64,000 nt of DNA from Faecalibacterium hattorii (lineage in GTDB: Bacteria > Bacillota > Clostridia > Oscillospirales > Ruminococcaceae): contig NZ_PRLC01000004.1 in the NCBI RefSeq assembly GCF_003287455.1, forward strand, positions 1 through 64,000. The letters run 5' to 3'. Positions 54,800 through 64,000 of this stretch are shown here, one piece after another (position 1 is the first letter of the stretch; each line of letters starts with the position of its first letter). Under the pieces are notes generated by a model. That model was not told the origin of the DNA and ran no database searches. It saw only the letters and a list, made by a program, of their open reading frames with translations. Made by a program: the position numbers and the translations under genes.

Positions 54800-56225
54800 A
54801 AAAATCAGCCACTCCTTTTTTCCGTTCCAGAACCTCCGCAAAGCGCTGGATGTATTCGGTCGGATACTTAAAGTTGAAGATGCGCTGCATCCGTTTCCCG
54901 CCGTCGGCCACCAGCTTGGTGCTGCCGCCCGCGCCCGCGGAAAGGATGGTCTGGACTTCCTCCATGATATAGATGTTGTAATACCCTTCGTGGCCCGGCT
55001 TGCACCAGCCCACGTTTTCGAGGTTCTGCAGGGTGTTCTTCTGGCGGTAGAGGTAGTAGGGCCGGTAGCCCGCCTCCGCCAGCAGATGACATTTTTCCAG
55101 CATAGCGGCGACGTCGGCGTAGTCGTTCTCTTTCTGGTCCTCGATGACGATGCGGGAAGCCCGCTTGAGGGTCAGGGTATGGACGGTGATGTTCTCCGGG
55201 TCCAGCGCGATGGCCTGACGGAGACTGTGCTCAAAGCCTTCCACCGTGTCGCCGGGCAAACCCGCGATGAGGTCCATGTTGATGTCGTCGTGGCCCGCCC
55301 GCCGGGCGTCGGCGTAGCAGTCCAGAATGTCCTGCGCCGAGTGCTTCCGGCCGATGTTCGCCAGTACCTCGTCCGAGAAGGTCTGGGGGTTGATGGAGAT
55401 CCGGGTAGCCCCGTACTCCTTGATGACCGCCAGTTTTTCGGCGTCGGTGCAGTCGGGGCGGCCCGCTTCCACGGTGTATTCCACCACCTTGGAGAGGTCG
55501 AAATTCTCCCGCACGGTGCCCATGAGCTGCCGCAGTTGATCTGCCGAAAGGCTGGTGGGGGTGCCGCCGCCGATGTAGATGCTGCACAGCCGCAGCCCCG
55601 CCTTTTCGGCCTGAGCCCGGATCTCCTGCACCTCGCGGCAGAGGCAGTCCACATAGGGCTGCACCAGCTCGCGGTCCCGGTCAAGGTTGCAGCTCACGAA
55701 GCTGCAATAGCTGCACCGGGAGGGGCAGAACGGGATGCCGAGGTAAAGGCTGTAGGTCTTGGGCTCGCTGCCGAGGCGCAGGATGGGCTCCTGTAGATCG
55801 GCAATGGCCTTGGCCATCCGATACTTCTGCTCCGAGCAGTCGAACCGGTCAAGGAAGAAGCGGTCGATCTCCGCTTGGCTCCACCCCGCCGCCCGCTTGT
55901 CGTGGACGAGGCGGACCGGCCGCACGCCGGTCATCTTGCCCCACGGCGGGCGGATGCCCGTCCAAGCCCGCAGCAGGTCATAGGTCAGGCTGGCAAGGGC
56001 AAAGGCTTCGGTCTCGCCGTCCGGCCCCGGCAGCGGGGCGGATGCTGCCTTCTCCCCGCCGTGCTCGTGCACCCGCGCGAAGAGGCCGTCCGCCCTGCGT
56101 TCCGCCCAGACGCAGTCCTCGCCGTCCTCCGGCGGGGTCAGCGTAAGGGGAGCCATGGGGTAAAACAGCCGGACAAGGTGCTCGACCTCGTACCCAGATG
56201 CCAGCCCTGTGATATAAATTTTCAT
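54759..56225 (-). CDS. hemZ: Coproporphyrinogen III dehydrogenase-like radical SAM protein HemZ
   Basis: A 488-residue radical SAM enzyme. The cluster motif CPSRCSYCSF (C-x3-C-x2-C, about residue 172) is followed by the HemN-like IYIGGGTPTSLSADQLR (about 231) and ISINPQTFSDEVL. The N-terminal 150 residues are the HemZ-specific domain. HemZ-type proteins are annotated for oxygen-independent coproporphyrinogen oxidation, but related HemW proteins are heme chaperones. No other heme genes are nearby. AGGCGGAA-type site upstream. Confidence 0.88.
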   Translation of the reverse strand: MKIYITGLASGYEVEHLVRLFYPMAPLTLTPPEDGEDCVWAERRADGLFARVHEHGGEKAASAPLPGPDGETEAFALASLTYDLLRAWTGIRPPWGKMTGVRPVRLVHDKRAAGWSQAEIDRFFLDRFDCSEQKYRMAKAIADLQEPILRLGSEPKTYSLYLGIPFCPSRCSYCSFVSCNLDRDRELVQPYVDCLCREVQEIRAQAEKAGLRLCSIYIGGGTPTSLSADQLRQLMGTVRENFDLSKVVEYTVEAGRPDCTDAEKLAVIKEYGATRISINPQTFSDEVLANIGRKHSAQDILDCYADARRAGHDDINMDLIAGLPGDTVEGFEHSLRQAIALDPENITVHTLTLKRASRIVIEDQKENDYADVAAMLEKCHLLAEAGYRPYYLYRQKNTLQNLENVGWCKPGHEGYYNIYIMEEVQTILSAGAGGSTKLVADGGKRMQRIFNFKYPTEYIQRFAEVLERKKGVADFYDHDLGPETSGRD

Positions 56226-56239
56226 GTTATTCCGCCTTT

Positions 56240-56845
56240 TTATGCGTTCCGCAGTGCATTTCGGATATAGAAATTGGTCTTGAGCTCCTCGCCGTAGGTA
56301 GAGAAATCCCCGTGGCCGGGCAGAAGCTGGGTCTCCTTGGGGATGGGCAGGGCCGCGAACTTGCGCAGACTCTCGTCCATTTTGCGGCTGCTGCCGCCTT
56401 CAAGGTCGGTGCGGCCGATGCTGCCCTGAAAGACCGTATCCCCCACGAAGAGATACGTGTCGCACAGCAGCACGACGCTGCCCTCGGTGTGGCCGGGGGT
56501 GTGCCACACGGTGAAGGTCAGTTCATCCACCGTGAGGTTGCCGCCCTCCTCGTAGCCAAAATCGGCACCTTTCAGGGGGAAGAACTGGGTGCCGCCGCAG
56601 TCGGCGGGCTCGCACCAGACCTTTGCGCCCCACTCGCGGCTGAGGCCGCCCGCGCTGCCCACATGGTCGTAGTGGCCGTGGGTGCACAGGATATGGGTCA
56701 GCACCGCGCCCTTCTCCCGCAGGATCTTATCATACTCCTGCACCTCGGCGGCGGGGTCGATGATGACCGCGTGATCTGCCTCGGTGATGAGCAGGAAGCT
56801 GTTGGTATAAAACGGCGCAGCGCCGATCAGATGAAATGCCTGCAT
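56240..56845 (-). CDS. MBL-fold metallo-hydrolase (glyoxalase II-like)
   Basis: A 201-residue metallo-beta-lactamase-fold hydrolase with the metal motif THGHYDHVG (HxHxDH, about 55-63), later ligands in HTPGHTEGS, FVGDTVFQGSIGRTDL and PGHGDFST. Resembles YcbL-type glyoxalase II-like proteins. Sits between dtd and hemZ, an order common in clostridia. Confidence 0.9.
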   Translation of the reverse strand: MQAFHLIGAAPFYTNSFLLITEADHAVIIDPAAEVQEYDKILREKGAVLTHILCTHGHYDHVGSAGGLSREWGAKVWCEPADCGGTQFFPLKGADFGYEEGGNLTVDELTFTVWHTPGHTEGSVVLLCDTYLFVGDTVFQGSIGRTDLEGGSSRKMDESLRKFAALPIPKETQLLPGHGDFSTYGEELKTNFYIRNALRNA

Positions 56846-56857
56846 GATACGCTCCTT

Positions 56858-57319
56858 TTACTCCTTCTTTTTCCACTCGTCGGTGTCGATGACGATGGTA
56901 CAGGGGCCCTCGTTCACCAGCGCCACCTGCATGTCGGCCCCGAACTCTCCGTGCCGGACTTCCTTCAGCCCCTGCCGACCCATCTCGGCGAGGAACAGCT
57001 CGTAGGCATCCACCGCCAGCGGGGCTTTGGCCGCGTGGATGAAGCTGGGCCGGAAGCCCTTCTTGGTGTCGCCGTAAAGGGTGAACTGGCTGACCACCAG
57101 CGCCGAATACCCAAGATCCTTGGCGCTGAGGTTCAGCTTGTCGTTTTCATCCTTGAAGATGCGCAGCCCCGCGCATTTTTCGGCCAGCTTGGGCACGATG
57201 TCCAGCGTGTCGGTATCCCGGACGCCCAGCAGGATGACGAGGCCGGGGCCGATGGCACGGGGTTCACCCCCGTTGACCCGGACACTGGCCGACGAAACGG
57301 CCTGAATGACTGCACGCAT
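56858..57319 (-). CDS. dtd: D-aminoacyl-tRNA deacylase
   Basis: A 153-residue enzyme that removes D-amino acids (and glycine from tRNA-Ala) by an RNA-based mechanism. The start is the ATG at 57319, one base after the relA stop. Signature segments are SVRVNGGEPRAIGPGLVILLGV, SQFTLYGDTKKGFRPSF and the Gly-cisPro region NEGPCTIVID (GP kept). Normal length. Confidence 0.95.
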   Translation of the reverse strand: MRAVIQAVSSASVRVNGGEPRAIGPGLVILLGVRDTDTLDIVPKLAEKCAGLRIFKDENDKLNLSAKDLGYSALVVSQFTLYGDTKKGFRPSFIHAAKAPLAVDAYELFLAEMGRQGLKEVRHGEFGADMQVALVNEGPCTIVIDTDEWKKKE

Positions 57320-57320
57320 A

Positions 57321-59639
57321 TTAACTCCTTGTAACCTTGAGCACATCCTTGATCTTGGAAAGGCGGGCCACCACCCGGTTGAGGTGCTCGGTGTTGTTGA
57401 TGCCGATGGTCAGGCTGACCACGGCACAGTTGTTTTCCACCTGACGGGCGTTCATCGTGTAAATGGGCACCCGGATATCGGCCAGTGCGCTCAGCACATC
57501 CCGCAGCAGCTCATTGCGGTCCAGCGCCACGATCTCAAGGCCGGCCTTGTAGCTGTCCTTCACGCTGTCGGCCCAGTAAGCCTTGACCCAGCGGGGGGCG
57601 TTGGAGGGGTCCTTCATGCTGGCGATGGCGTTCACGCAGCTCTGCTTGTGGATGGAGACACCGAAGCCACGGGTGATGAAGCCCACGATGGGGTCGCCGG
57701 GCAGCGGCGAGCAGCACTTGGCAAACTTGATGGGGGTGTTGTCGAAGCCCTCCACCACCACACCGTCCGTGGCGTGGACACGGCTCAGGTCCACCTTGGC
57801 CAGTTGTTCGCTCTTGTCTTCCTCGCTCTTGCGCTTCTGCCACTCCTCTTTCAGCTTGGGCAGACAGTTGGCGATGGTGATGCCGCCGTAGCCGATGGCC
57901 GCATACAGCTCCTCGGCGTTGTTCTGGCGCAGGCGGCGGCAGCAGCTGCTGATAAATTCATCCAGCTCGTCGTCCGGGATGAAGATCATTTCCCGGCGCA
58001 GCTCGCGGGCCAGCGCATCGCGGCCCTGCTGGATGTTCTCCTCCCGGCGCATCTTCTTGAACCAGTTGCGGATCTTGCTCTTGGCCTCGCTGGTGCGCAC
58101 GATCTTGAGCCAGTCGCGGCTGGGGCCCTTGTCCGCCGAGCCGAGGATGACCTCGATGATCTCGCCGGTGGACACGATGTGGTCGATGGGGACCATCCGG
58201 TTGTTGACCTTGCAGCCCACCATCCGGTTGCCGACGGCTGAGTGGATAGCATAGGCGAAATCGATGCAGGTGGCCCCGGCGGGCAGGTTGATGACATCGC
58301 CCTTCGGGGTGAAGGCGAAGACCTCTTCGGGCAGCAGGTCGCTCTTCAGATCATGCAGCAGGTTACCGGAATCCTCGCTGACGCGCTGGTTTTCCAGCAG
58401 CTGACTGACCCACGCCAGCCGCTCGTCCAGCTTGTCGTGGCCGTCAAGGCCCTCTTTGTACTTCCAGTGAGCCGCCACGCCGTACTCGGCCTGTTCGTCC
58501 ATCTTGCGGGTGCGGATCTGCACCTCAAAGGGGATGCCCTCGTGGCCGATGACGGTGGTGTGAAGGCTTTGGTAGCCGTTGGGCTTGGGGGTGGAAATAT
58601 AGTCTTTGAAGCGGTTGGGAAGCGGGTGGTACATATCGTGGATCAGGCCCAAGGTGCTGTAGCACTCGGCCAGCGTATCCAGAATGATGCGGACCGCATA
58701 GATATCATAGATCTCGTCGAAGGACTTGTTCTGCATGATGGTCTTGCGGTAGATGCCGTAAATGCTCTTGACGCGGCGCTTGATGGTGGCCCCTTCGATG
58801 CCGCTTTCCTCCAAGCGGCGCTCAATGACACCCGACACCCCGGCAAGGAACTCCTCGCCCGCCCGCTCGCTCAGCATCTTGCTGATCTCGTTGTAGCCCA
58901 CGGGGTCGAGGTAATGGAGGCTGCGGTCTTCCAGCTCCTCCTTCACGTTCAGGATGCCCAAGCGGTTGGCGATGGGAGCGTAGACCTCCATGGTCTCGCG
59001 AGCCTTATCCCGGCGCTTCTGCTCCGGCCAAGCGTCGCCGGTGCGCATATTGTGCAGCCGGTCGCAGAGTTTGATGATCATGACCCGGACATCCCGGCTC
59101 ATGGCCAGCAGCATCTTGCGCAGGTTCTCGGCCTGTAACTCCTCGATGTTGGAGAATTGGATCTTGGTCAGCTTGGTAACGCCGTCCACCAGTAGAGCCA
59201 CTTCCTCGCCGAAAGCGGCTTTCAGGTCGTCCAGCGTGGTGGGGGTATCCTCCACCACATCGTGCAGCAGAGCCGCCGCGATGCTCTCGGTATCCATGCC
59301 GAGGTCCAGCACCAAGCGGGCCACCGCAAGCGGATGGCAGATATAAGGCTCGCCGCTGCGGCGGCAGACGCCCTTGTGGGCCTCGTTGGCAAGGTCATAT
59401 GCCTTTTCGATCATCTCCATGTTGTAGGCTTTGCCGCTGGCATGGATCGCCTCCACCAGCTTTTCCCACGTGATGATCTCCGGGCGCACCTCACTGGGCA
59501 GGGCAGCCTCCGGCGCGTCGGCGGGCAGAGCCGTGGCCGCTACCGTGGCCATTTCCGGCACTGGCTGGTGCAGATGGGTCTTTGCAGAATAGGAATCCTC
59601 CGGCTTGACCGGGTCCAGCATACTTTTTCCCTCTGGCAT
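57321..59639 (-). CDS. relA: Bifunctional (p)ppGpp synthetase/hydrolase (RSH)
   Basis: A 772-residue stringent-response enzyme. HD hydrolase domain with AAALLHDVVEDTPT (about 121) and KLCDRLHNMRT; synthetase domain with SIYGIYRKT and YHPLPNRFKDYISTPKPNGYQSLHT split by family position (about 290-350); TGS (about 440), conserved-Cys/helical region and C-terminal ACT domain (about 700-772). Both active sites look complete, so it is bifunctional. GGAGG 8 bases before the start; 1 base after recJ. An N-terminal extension of about 50 residues precedes the HD domain. Confidence 0.96.
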   Translation of the reverse strand: MPEGKSMLDPVKPEDSYSAKTHLHQPVPEMATVAATALPADAPEAALPSEVRPEIITWEKLVEAIHASGKAYNMEMIEKAYDLANEAHKGVCRRSGEPYICHPLAVARLVLDLGMDTESIAAALLHDVVEDTPTTLDDLKAAFGEEVALLVDGVTKLTKIQFSNIEELQAENLRKMLLAMSRDVRVMIIKLCDRLHNMRTGDAWPEQKRRDKARETMEVYAPIANRLGILNVKEELEDRSLHYLDPVGYNEISKMLSERAGEEFLAGVSGVIERRLEESGIEGATIKRRVKSIYGIYRKTIMQNKSFDEIYDIYAVRIILDTLAECYSTLGLIHDMYHPLPNRFKDYISTPKPNGYQSLHTTVIGHEGIPFEVQIRTRKMDEQAEYGVAAHWKYKEGLDGHDKLDERLAWVSQLLENQRVSEDSGNLLHDLKSDLLPEEVFAFTPKGDVINLPAGATCIDFAYAIHSAVGNRMVGCKVNNRMVPIDHIVSTGEIIEVILGSADKGPSRDWLKIVRTSEAKSKIRNWFKKMRREENIQQGRDALARELRREMIFIPDDELDEFISSCCRRLRQNNAEELYAAIGYGGITIANCLPKLKEEWQKRKSEEDKSEQLAKVDLSRVHATDGVVVEGFDNTPIKFAKCCSPLPGDPIVGFITRGFGVSIHKQSCVNAIASMKDPSNAPRWVKAYWADSVKDSYKAGLEIVALDRNELLRDVLSALADIRVPIYTMNARQVENNCAVVSLTIGINNTEHLNRVVARLSKIKDVLKVTRS

Positions 59640-59640
59640 C

Positions 59641-61773
59641 TTATCGTTCCTCCAGACATTTCAAGATGGGCGCATCGGCAAGGTTCTTCTTGCCCTCGGC
59701 GGGCACCAGCTCCCAGAACTTTGCCCCGCTGCGCTCGCGGACCGCGATGAGCCCCACCTGTTCGAGGGCCGTGATCGCGACTAGAATTTTACCGGTGTTT
59801 TCCTCTCCCAGTTTTGCGAACAGGGGCTGCAGGTCCTCGGCGTGCCAGCGCCGGGCCTGTAATTCGCGATACACCGTGATGATATCGCTCCGTTCCGGGG
59901 CGATCCTTGCTTTTTGTTCTGCCGAAAGCGGGGTGCCGCGGCGCAGCGCTTGGACCAGCGCCGTCTGCTCGGCGGCAGCGTTGCCGAAACCCGCCGGGTG
60001 CAGCTCCAAGATCCGGCCCGAAAGCTGGGCCCCACGGAGCGATTCGTAGACCGAGAGGTTCACTGCCGCATCCACCACATCGCCCATGGTGTAGGGCAGC
60101 TGCTCCGGGGGCATCCCGAACCAGACCGCGTAGATGCTGGCGTTCCCCTGCCGCAGACGGAGGCGGCAGTGCTTGCCCTCGGAGACGGAGAAAATGCCGT
60201 CGATGACGGCCTTTTCCAGCACGAAGACCGGGGTCGGGTTCTCCGCCCCATAGGGGGCCAGCTGCTCCAGCCGGCGCACCGACTCCACCGTGATGCGGTC
60301 GAGGTGGATGGACAGGTCACATTCCAGCGGCGGCGTGAAGAGCACCGCGCATTCCCGCGCGGCCCACTCGTTCAGGCGGCGGCGCAGTTCGGGCAGATTT
60401 TCCTCCCGCACCGAAAGGCCCGCCGCCATGGCGTGCCCGCCGAAGCGGAGCAGGATGTCCTCACAGGAGGCGATGCACTCGTGGAGGTTGAAGCCCTGCA
60501 CGCTGCGGCCGCTGCCCTTGCCCTCGCCGTGTTCGTCCACGGACACCACGATGACGGGGCGGCCGGTCTTTTCCACCAAGCGTGAAGCCACGATGCCGAT
60601 GACGCCGGGGTGCCAGTCCCGCCCCCAGATGAGGATGACCCGGTCTTCGAGGATGGCGGGCTCAGCGTCCAGCTGCTCCTGCGCCGCCTTGACGATCTCC
60701 TGCTCGGTCTCCTGCCGGGTGACATTGATCTCGTTCAGCTTATGTGCCAGCTCCGCGGCGCGTTCCTCGTCCTCACAGAGCACCAGCTGCAATGCCGTCA
60801 CAGCGTTGTCCATCCGGCCCGCCGCGTTGATGCGGGGGGCGATGGCATAGCTGACATTTTCGGCCGTGATGGGCTTGCCCTCAAGGCCGACTTCCTCCAG
60901 CAGGGCCGAGATGCCCGGCCGGTCGGTCTGCTGCAGCAATTTCAGGCCCGCCTTGACGAGGGTGCGGTTCTCGCCCGTCAGGGGCATCACATCCGCGACG
61001 GTGCCCACAGCGGCAAGGTCGCCGCAATAATCCAGCATCTCCTCCGGCGGGCAGCCGTCCAGCGCCGCGCAGAGCTTGAAGGCTACCCCGGCACCGCACA
61101 AACCCTTGAAGGGGCTGTGGTCGTCGGCGCGGCGGGGGTCCACCACGGCCACCGCCTTGGGCAGGGCGTCGTGGGGCAGATGGTGGTCCGTCACGATCAG
61201 GTCCACGCCCAGCGAAGCCGCAAACTCGGCCTCTTCCAGCGCGGAGATGCCGTTGTCCACGGTCACGATGAGCTGGCAGCCCTTGTCGTGGATGGACTGG
61301 ATGGCGTTTTTCGAAAGGCCGTAGCCGTCGCCCTCCCGGCTGGGCAGCATACATTTGACGCTGGCACCCATCCCCTTGAGGTGCTGGTAGAGCAGGGCGG
61401 TGGCGGTCACGCCGTCCACGTCGTAGTCGCCGTAAACAACGATGGTCTGTTCCTTGTCGATGGCTTCGAGGATGCGGGCACATGCTTTGTCCATGTCGGT
61501 CAGAAGCATGGGGTCGCTGAGTTCTTCCTCCCCCGCCAGCAGGGTCAGCGCCTCGGTGGGGTCGGTGATGCCGCGGGCGGCAAGGATGCCCGCCAGCAAA
61601 CCCACTTCCTTTTGCTGGGCGGCCAGCGTGGCGGCGTACTTCTGCTCGCTCCACGGTTCGTCGTCCATGGCGTTCATTTCCAGCTCTTCGGTGTTCTGCT
61701 CCGCGATGGCGGCGGTCAGATCCTTGAGAGCGGCGCGGTCAAATTGTTTTAAGGTCCATGCCCGGTAGGTCAT
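59641..61773 (-). CDS. recJ: Single-stranded-DNA-specific exonuclease RecJ
   Basis: A 710-residue 5'-3' exonuclease for recombination and mismatch repair. DHH phosphoesterase motifs: VYGDYDVDGVTATALL (about 115), VTVDNGIS, IVTDHHLPHD (about 193) and the DHHA1 GGHAMAAGLSV (about 447). An OB domain and a C-terminal extension follow. GGGAGGG site; the gene overlaps the end of the XpaC-like gene by four bases. Confidence 0.95.
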   Translation of the reverse strand: MTYRAWTLKQFDRAALKDLTAAIAEQNTEELEMNAMDDEPWSEQKYAATLAAQQKEVGLLAGILAARGITDPTEALTLLAGEEELSDPMLLTDMDKACARILEAIDKEQTIVVYGDYDVDGVTATALLYQHLKGMGASVKCMLPSREGDGYGLSKNAIQSIHDKGCQLIVTVDNGISALEEAEFAASLGVDLIVTDHHLPHDALPKAVAVVDPRRADDHSPFKGLCGAGVAFKLCAALDGCPPEEMLDYCGDLAAVGTVADVMPLTGENRTLVKAGLKLLQQTDRPGISALLEEVGLEGKPITAENVSYAIAPRINAAGRMDNAVTALQLVLCEDEERAAELAHKLNEINVTRQETEQEIVKAAQEQLDAEPAILEDRVILIWGRDWHPGVIGIVASRLVEKTGRPVIVVSVDEHGEGKGSGRSVQGFNLHECIASCEDILLRFGGHAMAAGLSVREENLPELRRRLNEWAARECAVLFTPPLECDLSIHLDRITVESVRRLEQLAPYGAENPTPVFVLEKAVIDGIFSVSEGKHCRLRLRQGNASIYAVWFGMPPEQLPYTMGDVVDAAVNLSVYESLRGAQLSGRILELHPAGFGNAAAEQTALVQALRRGTPLSAEQKARIAPERSDIITVYRELQARRWHAEDLQPLFAKLGEENTGKILVAITALEQVGLIAVRERSGAKFWELVPAEGKKNLADAPILKCLEER

Positions 61774-62999
61774 TGCAGTCCCTCCCCGGTCAGGCCGTCG
61801 TTGGCCAGCATTCCCTGCAATGCCGCGATCTCGCTGGAAACATCCAGCGCCACATCGGACAGCAGGTTGTCATAGAGGTTGCTGTAGGCCTGATTCAGCG
61901 TGTGCAGGATGCCCGCGATATCCCGGCGGATGCTCTCGGCGTTGTCCCCCTTCTGGCCCTGCACATCGTTGTAGGTGTGGAGCAGCTTCAGGGTGGTAGG
62001 AATATAATATTCCGCGAACCGCCGCGCTTTCGGGAGGCTTTCCGGGTGAGTCTCCAGCCAGTCGCAGATGGCCTCGGTGGTCTTCTGCATATGGGCCAGC
62101 TCCTCTGCGCCCTGTGCGTCCTGCATGAGCTGCTGCTCCTGCTCCAGCACCTTGGCAAAGCGGCGGGCCGTTTCGAGGTTGAGGGGCGTTTCCGGCGCGG
62201 CCTCCTGCTCCGGCTGCGGGGCCGGGCGGGCGCGCTGGGCGGCGAGGGCCTCCTGTGCCGCGCGGTAATCCTCGGCGGTCAGGTAGAGTGTATCCGTTTT
62301 GTCGTCCAGCCATGCGTTCAGCCAGCCTTTGCGGATGTATTTTTGCAGCCGCTTGTGCACTTTTTTCGGTTTCTGGTGGGTCAGGTCGGCCAGCATCGAA
62401 ACAGGCAGACCCTTATGGTAGTCCACGCTGTCGGCGTAGTCGGCAAACTGGCCCATCTGCCTACCCGCCTTCATTCGGGCTGCACCACAGGCCGTCATCC
62501 AGCCAAAGCCCGCCGTGGCAAGGCCCAGCACGCTGCTGACGATGCCCAGCACGTTGTAGGCGGTGTTCATAACGTAGTCTGTGCCCGTCATCAGGATGCC
62601 GCCGCCCTCAGCAGCCGACACCACAACGTCACCCAAAGCAGCCGGCGAAATAGTGCCCAGCCCGATGAGGCAGCCCAGCATCCCCAGCCCAAAGATCACG
62701 GTGAACGTGATGCCCACCACCAGCAGGGCCACCCCGGCGTCGGAGCGCTTTTTGCCGTCGGCACGCAGAAGCTCCACCGGGGTCTGTTCGTTTTTCAGGC
62801 CAAAGATATGCTTTGCCGCATGGACTGCAGCCTTTCCTACGCCCCATGCCCGGTCACCGATCTCCATGCCCCGGCCCTCAAAGCCGTGGGCGAAGGCGTC
62901 CGACACGGTATCGCCGAAGGCACGCATCTGGTTTTCCAGCTCCTGCTGGATCTGCCGGCCCTCTGTTTCCCTCATTTTATCGTTTTCACGATCGTTCAT
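61770..62999 (-). CDS. XpaC-like 5-bromo-4-chloroindolyl phosphate hydrolysis family protein
   Basis: A 409-residue membrane-associated protein. The start is the ATG at 62999 (MNDRENDKMRETEGRQ). Charged helical N terminus, two hydrophobic helices near 95-125 and 145-185, a PCI/winged-helix-like segment (LADLTHQKPKKVHKRLQKYI), then the XpaC helical domain (about 265-395: ARRFAEYYIPTTLKLLHTY). XpaC often pairs with TelA, which is not next to it here. Function obscure. Coupled to recJ by the ATGA overlap. Confidence 0.85.
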   Translation of the reverse strand: MNDRENDKMRETEGRQIQQELENQMRAFGDTVSDAFAHGFEGRGMEIGDRAWGVGKAAVHAAKHIFGLKNEQTPVELLRADGKKRSDAGVALLVVGITFTVIFGLGMLGCLIGLGTISPAALGDVVVSAAEGGGILMTGTDYVMNTAYNVLGIVSSVLGLATAGFGWMTACGAARMKAGRQMGQFADYADSVDYHKGLPVSMLADLTHQKPKKVHKRLQKYIRKGWLNAWLDDKTDTLYLTAEDYRAAQEALAAQRARPAPQPEQEAAPETPLNLETARRFAKVLEQEQQLMQDAQGAEELAHMQKTTEAICDWLETHPESLPKARRFAEYYIPTTLKLLHTYNDVQGQKGDNAESIRRDIAGILHTLNQAYSNLYDNLLSDVALDVSSEIAALQGMLANDGLTGEGLQ

Positions 63000-63009
63000 C
63001 AAATTTTTC

Positions 63010-64000
63010 TCACCCTTCTGCCGGACGATACCGGCCGATGATCGCACGGGCGACCCGTAGGCCGTCCACGGCGGCGCTCATGATGCCGCCCGCATAACCC
63101 GCGCCTTCTCCGCAGGGATACAATCCCGCAAGCTGGGCAGATTCAAAATTTTCTTCCCGTTTCAGCCGCACGGGGCTGCTGGTGCGGGTCTCAAGGCCGG
63201 TGAGGACCGCTTCCGGGGCGGTGTAACCGGCAATTTTCCGTTCATACGCCCGCAGACCGGCCCGCAGGGTATCGGCCAGCTCGCCGGGCAGCAAGGCCCC
63301 CAAGTCCGCCGCGACCACGCCGCGGTCGTAGGTGGGCTCCACCCGGCCGATGGTCAGTTGACCCCGGCCCTCAAGGAAGCTCTGGACATTTTCCGCCGGG
63401 GCGGCGTATTCTCCGCCCGCCCGCCCGGCGGCGTAGGCCTTGGCTTCCAGCTCCCGCTGGAATGCGATGGCCCGGCGCGGGTCGGCCCCGAAATCCTCGG
63501 CCCCCACGCTGACCACCACCGCCGCGTTGGCGTTCCTGCCATTGCGGGCGTGATAGCTCATGCCGTTGGTCACGACCCGGCCCTTCTCGCTGGCCGACGC
63601 CACGACCTGACCGCCGGGGCACATGCAGAAAGTGTAAACGCACCGTCTGCCCACATGCTGCGAGAGCTGGTATTCGCCCCGCGGCAGGGCCGGGTGGCCC
63701 GCCGCCTCGTGGTAAAGGCTTTTTTCGATCTCACTTTGCAGGTGCTCGGCCCGGAAACCGACACTGAAGGGCTTGCACTCCAGCACAAGGCCGCTGTCCA
63801 TCAGCATCCCGAAGGTATCCCGCGCCGAGTGCCCTACCGCGAAGACCAGCGCCTCGCAGGGGAAGCTGCCCTGCGTGGTCTGGATGCCGGTCAGCTTGCC
63901 GTCCCGCCGCTCAAAGCCGGTGAGGGCCGTGTTGAAGTGCACCTCGCCCCCCAGCGATTCGATCTCCCGGCGGATGGAGGTGATGACGCCCCGCAGCAGG
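63010..64000 (-). CDS. FAD-dependent oxidoreductase, partial (5' end outside the window)
   Basis: The frame stays open to the window edge (reading LLRGVITSIRREIESLGG before the visible part), so the N-terminal FAD-binding motif is missing. Visible motifs are VFAVGHSARDTFGML, CMCPGGQVV, and LYPCGEGAGYAGGIMSAAVDG near the C terminus, which binds FAD. This is the NAD(P)/FAD-dependent YhiN/UPF-like oxidoreductase group (about 520 residues in full). Ends 10 bases before the XpaC-like start; substrate unknown. Confidence 0.85.
   Translation of the reverse strand, partial: LLRGVITSIRREIESLGGEVHFNTALTGFERRDGKLTGIQTTQGSFPCEALVFAVGHSARDTFGMLMDSGLVLECKPFSVGFRAEHLQSEIEKSLYHEAAGHPALPRGEYQLSQHVGRRCVYTFCMCPGGQVVASASEKGRVVTNGMSYHARNGRNANAAVVVSVGAEDFGADPRRAIAFQRELEAKAYAAGRAGGEYAAPAENVQSFLEGRGQLTIGRVEPTYDRGVVAADLGALLPGELADTLRAGLRAYERKIAGYTAPEAVLTGLETRTSSPVRLKREENFESAQLAGLYPCGEGAGYAGGIMSAAVDGLRVARAIIGRYRPAEG

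Overview
The window looks like a chromosomal segment of a Gram-positive, fairly high-GC gut Clostridium relative in the Oscillospiraceae/Ruminococcaceae, most like Faecalibacterium. That rests on the T-box controlled pheST, the rpsF-ssb-rpsR and mazG-hup-rqcP-yabP-yabQ-divIC-yabR blocks, HemZ, bifunctional RelA, strong TTGACA/TATAAT promoters and many GGAGG ribosome sites. The species assignment is from recognition of style and gene order, not from a search.

Layout. 1-323 holds tandem minus-strand promoters reading off the left edge, probably into an rRNA operon. 469-4298 is pheT-pheS with a phenylalanine T-box leader. 4662-5867 is an MFS permease. 5998-18964 is a minus-strand type VII (Ess/Yuk-like) secretion locus: an FHA-FtsK ATPase, a YukD-like protein, two WXG100 proteins, several small WXG-like or unknown proteins, a 442-residue candidate exported protein with a DUF4176 partner, a PP2C phosphatase, a transmembrane Ser/Thr kinase and a surface Big_2 protein. 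19038-21343 has a PfkB sugar kinase and a cation/proton antiporter. 21532-22856 is rpsF-ssb-rpsR. 23118-28870 is a LacI-controlled sugar ABC transporter with MalQ, pointing to malto-oligosaccharide use. 29104-30080 carries two co-transcribed proteins with double-glycine-like leaders. 30085-33844 has galactokinase, a divergent AraC regulator and the RlmD-type methyltransferase.

From the 3' end of the rlmD gene (33844) to tRNA-Ala (44657) lies what looks like an accessory island: an integrative-element remnant with a replication-initiator-like gene, a yybP-ykoY riboswitch in front of a CaCA antiporter, an OYE reductase / cinnamoyl-type esterase / GPH symporter / AraC cluster, a barrel-only pyruvate kinase homologue, and two 324-bp direct repeats each carrying a tRNA-Ala copy. 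One of those tRNA copies is split by a 172-bp insert. A small VbhA-type antitoxin-like gene lies between the repeats.

From glmS (44874) to the right edge the content is conserved housekeeping on the minus strand: cell-wall precursor synthesis, rRNA methylation, the mazG to yabR operon, a nucleoside kinase, hemZ, an MBL hydrolase, dtd, relA, recJ, an XpaC-like protein and a partial FAD oxidoreductase cut by the window end.

The most interesting systems are the kinase/phosphatase-linked type VII locus, the double-glycine pair, the putative hydroxycinnamate-ester cluster, the riboswitch-controlled antiporter and the split tRNA-Ala duplication. All functions are inferred from sequence reading alone.
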